From: a bacterium
Lineage (GTDB): Bacteria > Planctomycetota > UBA1135 > GCA-002686595
Direction of reading: 5' to 3'
Length of the DNA: 39,806 nt
Assembly: GCA_030428965.1 (NCBI GenBank)
Contig: JAUIEE010000002.1
Location: 1-39,806, forward strand
Position 1 is the first letter of the stretch. Each line of letters opens with the position of its first letter. Shown in pieces: positions 15,980 to 23,850 of this stretch. Below the pieces are notes generated by a model, which saw only the letters and a program-made list of their open reading frames with translations, did not search any database and had not been told where the DNA came from. The translations under genes were made by a program, and so were the position numbers.

Positions 15980-18880
15980 CTACTCCCGCAGGGCGGCGCG
16001 GTAGCGCGCGAGGGTCTCGCGCTGCGCTTCCAGCTCCGCGGGCGTCATGGGAGGCAGGAGATCGGGCAGGCTCTCCTGCACACCGATGGCCTCGTCGATC
16101 TCTCCCACCGCGAACAGGGCCATGGCCAGGATCTGGCTCGTGAGGCGCTGGTCGCGGGTGGCCTCCACCCAGGCCGCACGGGCCATTTCCAGGGCGCGCA
16201 GCGGATCTCGGACCTCGGGATCCGACCCCAGGAACAAGAGCGCCAGTTCCCCCGAAGCCAGGCCCGCCTGGTTCTCGGTCGAGGGTCCGGCCCGCCTCCG
16301 AACGGCCTCCAGGGTCTCGATGGCCTCCGCCCAGCGCCCAGCCAGCCGGTACTGCTTCCCCAGGGTGCACAGGATGGCCAGGGTGATGTCGTTGTCCGGC
16401 CCGCGGGACTCCTCACTGGCGTCCAGGCAATGGAGCAAGAGGTCGATCGCGGGCTCGAAGTCCTCCAGCCGACCGAGAACGTCCGCCAGCGCCATCTGGG
16501 CCCGCAGGGTGTTGGGGTGCAGCGCGCCTTGGTGCTCCAGGCTGAGCTCGACCATTTGCTCGTATTCCGCGAGGGATTCCTCCAACCGCCCACTGCGACA
16601 GTACAGGTCCGCCAGGGCTCCGCGCGCCGTGAGGCTGTAGACATGGCCCGGGCCCAGCTCCCTCTGGAGCACGTCGATGGCCGCCAGGGCCATGGGCTCC
16701 GCTTCCTCGAAGCGTCCGGTCTGCGCATAGCCCATCACCAGCCCGGAGGTGGCGAGCGCCGTGTCGGGATGATCGTCCCCGAGCACGCGCCGGCGCGTCG
16801 CCACGGTCTGTTCGTCCAGCTCGAGGGCCTTGGTCCCCATGCCGAGTCGCGAATAGAGCGTCGCCAGGTTGTAGCGGGTCTGCTGGGTTTCGTCGTGGTC
16901 GGGACCCCAGATGCGCTCGTGGGCCTCGAGCAGGTGCTCGAAGATCGGCTGCGCCTCGGTCAGCTTCCCCCGGGACGCGAGGATCATCGCCAGGCCCTCG
17001 GAAGCGACCAGGGTGTACGGATGATCGACTCCGTGATCCTCGACGGCGAGCTCGTGGGAGCGCAGCGCGTAGGCTTCGGCCTGATCGAGCTCGCCGGCAT
17101 CGCGGTGCAGCATGGCGAGCTCGTGCAACAGCCCGCCCAGGACCGAACGCTCGATGCCCGCCCGGCCTTCGATCTCCTCCGTGGCCTTCGTCAACACGAC
17201 CCTGGCCTCCTCGTCCCGGCCGATGCGGCGCAGCAGGGCCCCATAGCTGTGGGCATACAGGGACTTCGATTCGTGCAGCCCGTCCTCCCCGACGGTCTCG
17301 GACAGCTCGTAGGCTCGCTCCAGGTAGCGCTGAGCTCCCTCGATGTGCCCGAGGGCGTCGTAGGTGTTGCCGACGGTCAAGAAGAGGCGCGCGGCGACCC
17401 GGGGCTCTTCGAGGAACTCCCGCTCGATGCGCGGCGCGGCTTCGTCCAGGACTTCCCGCAGGGACACCGTGCGGCCCAGCTCCTTGGGCGAAACGGCGGA
17501 CAGGGTCGAGGCCAGGAAGTCGGAGACCCGCTCGGACTCCCGCAGGGCCAGGTCCTTCTGATCGCGCTCCTCGAGCACCTCCGCCAGGGCCAGGTTCTTC
17601 TCGTCGCGCTCCCGGCGCACCTCTTCCAGGGCGAGGTTCTTCTGGTCCCGTTCGGCACGTGCCTGGTCCAGGCCGCGCAGGGCCATCGCCAAGCCCGCGA
17701 CCAGGGCCAGGAAGACCGCGGCCGCGGCCCCGAGCACCAGGCGATGGCGGCGGGCGAACTTGCGCGCCAGGTAGGTCCGGCTCGGGGGCACGGCGTGGAT
17801 GGGCTCGTCCAGGAGGTGCCGGCGGATGTCCTGGGCGAATTCCTCGGCCGAGGCGTAGCGGCGCTCCTTCTCCTTGGCCATGGCCTTGTGGACCATGGTC
17901 TCGACGTCGCCGCGCAGGGCGCGCTGCAACGTCCCGACGCCGGTCGGCTCTTCCTCCAGGATCACCCGAGCGGCTTCGTGCAGGGCGAACGACTCCAGCT
18001 CGTGGGGCCGGCTGCCGGTCAAGAGCTCGTAGCTCAAGACCCCCAGGGCGTACACGTCGACGCGCGTGTCGATCTGGGCCGGATCGGCGCGCACCTGTTC
18101 CGGGCTCATGTAGGGCAGCGTGCCCAGCATCTCGCCGGCGCCCGTGTTGCGCGTGGACTCGAACTCGGGGTCCAGGATGCGCGCCACCCCGAAGTCCAGG
18201 ATCTTGGCCTGCCCTTCGGCGGTCACCAGGATGTTGGCCGGCTTCAGGTCCCGGTGCACGACGCCCTTCTGGTGGGCGTGGTGCACGGCGCGGCAGATCT
18301 CGGCGATCAAGCTCAGACAGCTGGGAACGTCGAGCGCGCGACGTCGCACGTACTCGTCCACGCGCTCCCCCCGCACGAGCTCCATCACGAGGTAGGGCTG
18401 GGACCCGTGGGCGGTCTCCACACGCCCGGCCTCGTAGACCGTGGCGATGCCCGGATGGGACAGCCAGCCCAGGACGCGCGCCTCGTCCTCGAAGCGGCGC
18501 AGGCTCTCCTTGGTCATCCAACCCGGACGCAGGAGCTTGACGGCCACCGGACGATCGGGGTTCTTCTGGCGCGCCTCGTAGACGACGCCCATGCCCCCCA
18601 TGCCGATCACGTCCCCCAGCTCGAACCCGGGGATCCGGGCGGGGGGCGCATCTCCGGCATGCCCCAGCCCCAGGACTCCGACCGCCGAGGTCCCGAGCAG
18701 CTCGTTCTCCTCCCCGTCCGCTTCCAGCAGCTCGGTCACCTGGGCCAGAACCTGCGCGTCGTCCCCGGCCAGCTCCCGCGCCCGCTCGAGGCGCAGCTCG
18801 GCCTCGAGCTCGCAAACCTCGTCGAAGATCGCCCGTGCGCGCAGGAAACGGGCTCGGTTCGCATCCGCGCCGCTATCCAC
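15980..18880 (-). CDS. Membrane Ser/Thr protein kinase with TPR region, coupled to ECF sigma
   Basis: GMGGMGVVYEAR, VAVKLL, HRDLKPANIL, DFGVAR, MSPEQ, DVYALGVLSYELLTG; TM and TPRs. GTG start at 18880 inside the sigma stop region. Confidence 0.93.
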   Translation of the reverse strand: MDSGADANRARFLRARAIFDEVCELEAELRLERARELAGDDAQVLAQVTELLEADGEENELLGTSAVGVLGLGHAGDAPPARIPGFELGDVIGMGGMGVVYEARQKNPDRPVAVKLLRPGWMTKESLRRFEDEARVLGWLSHPGIATVYEAGRVETAHGSQPYLVMELVRGERVDEYVRRRALDVPSCLSLIAEICRAVHHAHQKGVVHRDLKPANILVTAEGQAKILDFGVARILDPEFESTRNTGAGEMLGTLPYMSPEQVRADPAQIDTRVDVYALGVLSYELLTGSRPHELESFALHEAARVILEEEPTGVGTLQRALRGDVETMVHKAMAKEKERRYASAEEFAQDIRRHLLDEPIHAVPPSRTYLARKFARRHRLVLGAAAAVFLALVAGLAMALRGLDQARAERDQKNLALEEVRRERDEKNLALAEVLEERDQKDLALRESERVSDFLASTLSAVSPKELGRTVSLREVLDEAAPRIEREFLEEPRVAARLFLTVGNTYDALGHIEGAQRYLERAYELSETVGEDGLHESKSLYAHSYGALLRRIGRDEEARVVLTKATEEIEGRAGIERSVLGGLLHELAMLHRDAGELDQAEAYALRSHELAVEDHGVDHPYTLVASEGLAMILASRGKLTEAQPIFEHLLEAHERIWGPDHDETQQTRYNLATLYSRLGMGTKALELDEQTVATRRRVLGDDHPDTALATSGLVMGYAQTGRFEEAEPMALAAIDVLQRELGPGHVYSLTARGALADLYCRSGRLEESLAEYEQMVELSLEHQGALHPNTLRAQMALADVLGRLEDFEPAIDLLLHCLDASEESRGPDNDITLAILCTLGKQYRLAGRWAEAIETLEAVRRRAGPSTENQAGLASGELALLFLGSDPEVRDPLRALEMARAAWVEATRDQRLTSQILAMALFAVGEIDEAIGVQESLPDLLPPMTPAELEAQRETLARYRAALRE
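17528..17653 (-). repeat. Three tandem 42-nt (14-aa) coding repeats in kinase juxtamembrane stalk
   Basis: Translation ERDQKNLALEEVRR / ERDEKNLALAEVLE / ERDQKDLALRESER; unit boundaries 17528-17569, 17570-17611, 17612-17653. Confidence 0.85.
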
Positions 18881-19508
18881 CGGTCTGCAACCGCTTCGAG
18901 AGCCAGGCACGGGCGTGGCGCCAATCGCGCTCCGCCGTGCGCAGGTTGATGTCCAGGAGCTCGGCCACCTGGGGCATGGTCAGGCCAGCGAAGTAGCGCA
19001 GCTCGACCACGCGCGCTTCGCGCTCGAACAGCTGCGCCAGCTCTTCCAGGGCCCGGTCCAGGTCCACCAGGCTCGACTGCATCGATTCTTCGCCCTGGAC
19101 ATGCAGGGTGACCTCGACGCGCTTCCATCCTCCGCCGCGCTTGTCCCGCAGCTTGCCCCGGGCGTGGTCGACCAGATAACGGCGCATGGCCCGCGCCGCG
19201 GCTCCGAGGAACTCTTTGCGGTCCTCCCAGACGACCTCTTCGCCCCCCAGGAGCCGCAGGTAGGCTTCGTGCACCAGAGCGGTCGGCTGCAGCGTGTGCC
19301 CCTGGCGCTCGCCGGCCAGGTACCGATCCGCCAGCTGACGAATCTCGCTGTAGAAGAGCCCAAGCATCTCCTCGGTCGAAGAGCCCTCGGCGCCCTGCTC
19401 CAGCAACGCCTTGGCCCTACGTGCACGCTCTTGTTCGGGAGAGCCTTCGGAAGCCATCCCCAGAGGATACCGCAGAAGCTCGAGGGCCAGGGCGTAGACG
19501 GGTCGCAT
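18873..19508 (-). CDS. ECF-type sigma factor (kinase-associated class); true start possibly internal (MASEGSPEQERARR)
   Basis: LHPTALVHEAYLRL-type motif (LQPTALVHEAYLRLLGGE), AARAMRRYLVDHARGKLRDKRGGG, VVELRYFAGLTMPQVAELLDINLRTAERDWRHARAWL. Confidence 0.93.
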   Translation of the reverse strand: MRPVYALALELLRYPLGMASEGSPEQERARRAKALLEQGAEGSSTEEMLGLFYSEIRQLADRYLAGERQGHTLQPTALVHEAYLRLLGGEEVVWEDRKEFLGAAARAMRRYLVDHARGKLRDKRGGGWKRVEVTLHVQGEESMQSSLVDLDRALEELAQLFEREARVVELRYFAGLTMPQVAELLDINLRTAERDWRHARAWLSKRLQTGG

Positions 19509-19580
19509 GGACCCCAGGGCGACGGGAGGCCAGCGAGCCCGACATGGAAAGCGAAGAAAACCGCTGCGTGGGAACGGCCC

Positions 19581-20339
19581 CTAGCTCGACTTGCCCTTCT
19601 CCAGGGCCTTGCGCGCCGCCCCCATGAACTGCCACAGGGCCGGTTCGGCGCCGGTGCGCTGACGCACGGAGGGCTCGCCGGCGTAGAGGTTGGCCAGGGA
19701 ACGCTCGATGCCCTTGTCTCCGCCGCTGAACTCCTCGACCAGGGCGCGGGCGCGCGCGGCCAGGGCGAGCGCCTCCTCGCTGTCGGGAGGAAGGCCGCGC
19801 TGCATCGCGTCGCGGAAGTCGGCGAACAGCTCCTGCCATTCGCCCGCGACGGCCTGCATGCGCTCGGGGCCGACCAGCTGCTTGCGCTCGGCCAGGGTCT
19901 TGAGCTGTTCGGGGGTGTAGTACTTCGAGAAGATGTCCATGCCGGTCATGCCTTCGATCGTCTTCAGGAGTTCTTGAACGGAGGGTTCCTGGGCGCCGTT
20001 CAGGGTGGTCAGGATGGAGCGCAAGAGGTCGCGCAGGTCGGTGCGTTTGCGCAGGTCTTCCTCGACCCGCTCCAGGTGCGCCTGGACGATGCTGGCCGGC
20101 TTCAGGTCCGGGTCGTCCAGGCAGCTCTGGATCTCGCCCAGGGAGAAGCCGAGCTCGCGCAGGGACAGGATCTGCTGCAAGCGGGCCACCTGGGCCGGTC
20201 CGTAGAGCCGATGCTCCCCGGCGCCCCCCACCTGGGGCTTCAAGAGCCCGATGGCGTCGTAGTGGTGCAGGGTGCGGATGGACACGCCGCTTTGACGTGC
20301 CAGCTCGCCCACGCGCAGGGTCGGGAATCTTGTTTCCAT
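19581..20339 (-). CDS. MerR family regulator with TipA-like (TipAS) C-terminal domain
   Basis: LRVGELARQSGVSIRTLHHYDAIGLLKP... HRLYGPAQVARLQQILSLRELGFSL; C-terminal YYTPEQLKTLAERKQLVGPERMQAV. Confidence 0.93.
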   Translation of the reverse strand: METRFPTLRVGELARQSGVSIRTLHHYDAIGLLKPQVGGAGEHRLYGPAQVARLQQILSLRELGFSLGEIQSCLDDPDLKPASIVQAHLERVEEDLRKRTDLRDLLRSILTTLNGAQEPSVQELLKTIEGMTGMDIFSKYYTPEQLKTLAERKQLVGPERMQAVAGEWQELFADFRDAMQRGLPPDSEEALALAARARALVEEFSGGDKGIERSLANLYAGEPSVRQRTGAEPALWQFMGAARKALEKGKSS

Positions 20340-20524
20340 GGCCGGTTGCTCGTCGAGATCTGTTCCTGGTCAAACGGAGGCTAGGGCCTGACGTGGCGTG
20401 AGGTTCAACCCCATTCGAGAAGAAGACGTCGGCGGCCACCAGGGGGCGTCCCTGGGAATCCTCTCGAGAAAGGCGAGACTGGACTCGCGTTCCGGGGCCC
20501 GGCGGGAACTCAGGGGCGGCACCT

Positions 20525-21069
20525 ATGGCTGACCCGATCGATTCCACCGACCTGACCTGGCTGCGGGGGCTGGCCCGAGCGCTGCTCGGCGATACCAGCA
20601 ACGCCGAAGACCTGGTCCAGGACACGGCCCTGGCCGTGCTGCAAAGGCCTGTTCCGGCCGAGGCGGCACGCCGGGCCTGGCTGGGGGGCATCGCCCGCCG
20701 GCTGGCGGCCCGACGCTATCGGGGTGACGCTCGGCGGACGCGACGGGAACAACACGCGGCACGGCCCGAAGCCATGCCGGACACGAGTCGCCGCAACCCG
20801 AGCGCCTACGTCAGCCTCATTCGTGGTGCCACCGCCGAGATACGGCGACCTGTGGGCTGGTCCGGAGATTGGCAGGTGCACGGATCCTATCGAATCCCGA
20901 GGACGATTGGTTCGGCAGCTGGACCTACGGAACGGAGAACGCCGTCTTGATCCTGCGGGCCCTGCAGCCGGGGGAGTGGCGCTTCCGACTCCGCAACTCG
21001 CGCGAGGGGAAGCTCGAGATCGAGCGCCGGGTCAGGTTCGCCGCTGGCGAGACGAAGACCGTCGAGTAG
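20525..21069 (+). pseudogene. Remnant of an ECF sigma/carboxypeptidase-regulatory-like fusion gene: sigma N-terminus plus out-of-frame C-terminal tail
   Basis: MADPIDSTDLTWLRGLARALLGDTSNAEDLVQDTALAVLQRP...RRAWLGGIARRLAARRYRG matches sigma region 2 of the 30217- gene; in another frame WRFRLRNSREGKLEIERRVRFAAGETKTVE* resembles that gene's C-terminus (VQFEAGETLRLRL*). No sigma4 or TM in between. Confidence 0.6.
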
Positions 21070-21203
21070 CGGCGCCCGCGGATTGCGGGTCCGCGTCGCC
21101 TGGCGCATCCCGGCAAGAACGACGACCCGACGGCACGGAACCCCCGGCGCCGGATCGCTATGATGAAGGGTCTGCGTCTCCCCCAGGCCGCTTCGCCGCT
21201 CTC

Positions 21204-22784
21204 GTGACAGCGTTCGCTGTGCGGGTTCAGCTCGAGGAACCGCTGGCGTCGAGCCCCCCGTGGCTTTCCACGGGGGTCCTCGCTGCGGCCACAAGTCTGT
21301 TGCTGCTGCTCGGATTGGCCTTCACGCCCCAGAACGCCTGGCAGCGGTTCCAGGCAGGTCCCCGCTGGCCCTGGTGGCTCGCGTCCGCCGGCCTGCTCGT
21401 CGCGCTGGCCTGGGTGGGCTTCCAGATCAGCGACGCCTTCCTGGCCTGCGCCCACTACGCCCTGGCGCCGATCGTGGCCACGACCCTGGTGAGTCGAGCG
21501 ACCGGCGACCTGCGCCTCCTGGCCTCCAGCTCGATGATGCTCGCCCTGGCCGTCTTCGTGTTCGGCATCCAGGCCTTCTCCGGCGGACACGGCGATCCCA
21601 TCACCGCCCGCTGGGGAGACCGGCACACCTTCGCCCTGATGTTCCCCAAGGAACCTCCGTTCACCGGTCCCGGCGGGCGTCTGCGTCCGAACCTCGACCT
21701 GTACATGAACGCGAAGGACCAGCCCCAGGGAGCTCGCCTGCGGACCAACTCCCTGGGCTTTCGCAACGTGCACGAGCTCGCGCCCGAGCCTCCGGCACAC
21801 CGGCCACGCATCCTCAACCTGGGCGATTCCTTCTCGATCGGCATGGAGATCGACCAGCGCGACTTCTTCGGCGCCGTGCTGGAGCGCGAGCTGCAACGCT
21901 CGCACGGAGAGGTCGAGGTCGTCAACGCGGAGATCTCGGACCCGGCCTACGGGTTGATCTACTTCCAGGAGTACGGGCACGAGCTCGGCGCGCAGGTCGT
22001 CGTGCTGGGCCTGTGCGCCAACGACATCATGCAGGTGGACGATTCGGTCGGTCTGCCGGGGGAGAGGCTGTTCTTCCTCGACTCCGACGGGTGGCTGCGG
22101 CCGAACGTCGAGCCGGCGCCCTACGAGAATCACGTCCGGCGCTACGAGCACCTGGCCAACCCTGAGCCGGCCTGGGGCGTCCAGGGGGAGGCGGCTCCAG
22201 GCTCTTCCCCCTCCCTGCAGGTCTCGAAGCGCATCCTGAGTCGCGCGTTGCGCCTGCGAGCCCTCGATTGGGCCTTCTCCAAGCTCCCTCGAAGACAAGA
22301 GCCGGTCTTGATGTACAGCTACGCGGCCGAGATCGAGGCCAGCGACGGACGCAAGCGCTACTTCGACGGCATGACGAACCTGGGGGCTTTCCTCGAAGAA
22401 CCTCCGCCGGAAGTGGCCCTGCTGCAAGCGAAGCTGTTCGCCGTCCTCGACGCCCTGGACCGACAGGTGCGCGCCGATGGAGCCCAGCTCGTCCTGGTCC
22501 TGTATCCCCAGCGCTTCCAGGTGCACCCCGAGGACTGGGAGCTGCTCGTGACGAGCTGGAAGCTGGAGGCCGAGGCCTACGACCTCGATCTTCCCAACCG
22601 TCAGCTGGTTGCGTGGTGCGCGGCGAGGGGGATTGCGTGCTGCGACCTCCTGCCGGCCTATCGACAGGCCGCCCGGGAGCCCCTCTATATCCGCAACGGC
22701 GACATGCATCCCAACGTACGCGGGCACAGGATCGCCGGTGAAGTCGTGGCGGCCGCCGTGGGCGAGCTCCTGGACGCTCGCTGA
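21204..22784 (+). CDS. SGNH/GDSL hydrolase-like protein with N-terminal TM helices (start approximate)
   Basis: ILNLGDSFSIGMEI (GDS block), VVVLGLCANDI, and C-terminal NGDMHPNVRGHRIAGE (DxxH); several TM segments before it. Confidence 0.8.
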   Translation: MTAFAVRVQLEEPLASSPPWLSTGVLAAATSLLLLLGLAFTPQNAWQRFQAGPRWPWWLASAGLLVALAWVGFQISDAFLACAHYALAPIVATTLVSRATGDLRLLASSSMMLALAVFVFGIQAFSGGHGDPITARWGDRHTFALMFPKEPPFTGPGGRLRPNLDLYMNAKDQPQGARLRTNSLGFRNVHELAPEPPAHRPRILNLGDSFSIGMEIDQRDFFGAVLERELQRSHGEVEVVNAEISDPAYGLIYFQEYGHELGAQVVVLGLCANDIMQVDDSVGLPGERLFFLDSDGWLRPNVEPAPYENHVRRYEHLANPEPAWGVQGEAAPGSSPSLQVSKRILSRALRLRALDWAFSKLPRRQEPVLMYSYAAEIEASDGRKRYFDGMTNLGAFLEEPPPEVALLQAKLFAVLDALDRQVRADGAQLVLVLYPQRFQVHPEDWELLVTSWKLEAEAYDLDLPNRQLVAWCAARGIACCDLLPAYRQAAREPLYIRNGDMHPNVRGHRIAGEVVAAAVGELLDAR

Positions 22785-23176
22785 GGGTTCGCTTCCCGGC
22801 AGGCCGGCGCAACGCGGAGGGCGGCGGCCTCGAAGCCACACCGTTAGCTGTACTGTCCAAGCGCTTTTCCCGGAGGAAGAGCTGTCCTCGCTAATGGATC
22901 AGGATCGGAGCGCTCGAAGAGCCTGCCGCCCCCCGTGCAGGCGGGATCGACCACGGGCCAAGGCCGACTTGAGCCGGATGTTCTCGGCTACCTGGAACCC
23001 TGCCAAGAGCAAGCCACTTAGGCGTGGACCCAGGTGCACGCCGCCGAAAGTTCCGCTGCGGCCTAAAGATTCCCGGGATCGATTCTGCGCCGCTTCGTGG
23101 AGTCGAACCCATCGGCGAGCTCCTCGACGGCTCCACCGAACTCGCAGGCCGGCGGCGAAGAAGCGAAGCAGCCCGC
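22785..23176. other. Unexplained ~390 bp gap between convergent genes, with several inverted repeats
   Basis: GCCTGC/GCAGGC (22921-22942), CCCGTG/CACGGG (22932-22957), AGCCG/CGGCT (~22972-22989), TTAGGC/GCCTAA (23018-23066), GTGGAG/CTCCAC (23097-23136); no convincing ORF. Confidence 0.35.
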
Positions 23177-23779
23177 CTACAGCTCCAAGCTCGAGACGGC
23201 CGCCTCGAGCTGTTCCCAGATGCCGTGCGCCTCGTGCTGGGGGCTGATTAGCACCGAGACCAGACTGCTCTCGCCGGTCTCTCGCACGCGGATGCGTGCA
23301 TCGAGCCAAACGGGTTCCATGGTCACGAAGGCATCGACCAGGGTCACGTGGGCCTCGTAGTGGTCGGCTCCCACGGAGAAGAGCTCGACCTGGGCGGCAT
23401 CTTCGAGGGTGACGTCGCGCCCCTGGGCCACGGAGGCAAGCAGGCCGTCGTAGTACTGCTCGAACAGGTCCGTCAACCGCTCGGCGTCCAGGCCGGTCTC
23501 CTCCAGGCGCATGAGGAAGGCGTAGGACCAGAAGTCCTCGGCCTCGGCGTCGAACATCCCGGGCGCGAAGAGCAGCACTTCGTCCCCCGAGGGCAGGCCG
23601 GGCGCGAACCCCGGAGGCAGCGGGATGCGCTCGCTGCTCCAGCCCTCCAGGGAGACCTCGGCAACGGGAGGAGCTTGCTCGACTTCCTCGGGGGAGCGTG
23701 CGGCGCAGCTGCCGGCAACGAGACCGAGCCAGAGGCTCGCGAGGGTGGCGACCGCAGAGCAGGTTCGGGGAGCTGTCAT
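23177..23779 (-). CDS. Hypothetical lipoprotein
   Basis: MTAPRTCSAVATLASLWLGLVAGSC lipobox; no recognised domain. Confidence 0.7.
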   Translation of the reverse strand: MTAPRTCSAVATLASLWLGLVAGSCAARSPEEVEQAPPVAEVSLEGWSSERIPLPPGFAPGLPSGDEVLLFAPGMFDAEAEDFWSYAFLMRLEETGLDAERLTDLFEQYYDGLLASVAQGRDVTLEDAAQVELFSVGADHYEAHVTLVDAFVTMEPVWLDARIRVRETGESSLVSVLISPQHEAHGIWEQLEAAVSSLEL

Positions 23780-23850
23780 ACCCCCGAGTCTAGCCCAGCG
23801 AGGAGACGCGGGCCCACCGCCTTTCCCGACGGCGGGCCCCCACTCGGTCT

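Noticed and set aside
15980-18880. Tandem kinases as a defence or phage-related system
   Set aside because: No nuclease, integrase, phage or toxin genes nearby; TPR kinase/ECF pairs are ordinary signalling genes in this kind of genome.
16430-18949. 839-aa plus-strand ORF
   Set aside because: Antisense shadow of the kinase/sigma pair on the minus strand.
18591-20384. 597-aa plus-strand ORF spanning sigma and MerR genes
   Set aside because: Crosses two well-supported minus-strand genes and lacks protein-like motifs.
20925-22841. 638-aa minus-strand ORF
   Set aside because: Antisense to the SGNH hydrolase; no recognisable domain.
23018-23136. tmRNA/tRNA in the 22785-23176 gap
   Set aside because: GGGTTCGACTCC on the minus strand lacks a pairing T-stem, there is no acceptor stem/CCA, and the short plus-strand peptide AAESSAAA* does not fit a typical ALAA-ending tag.
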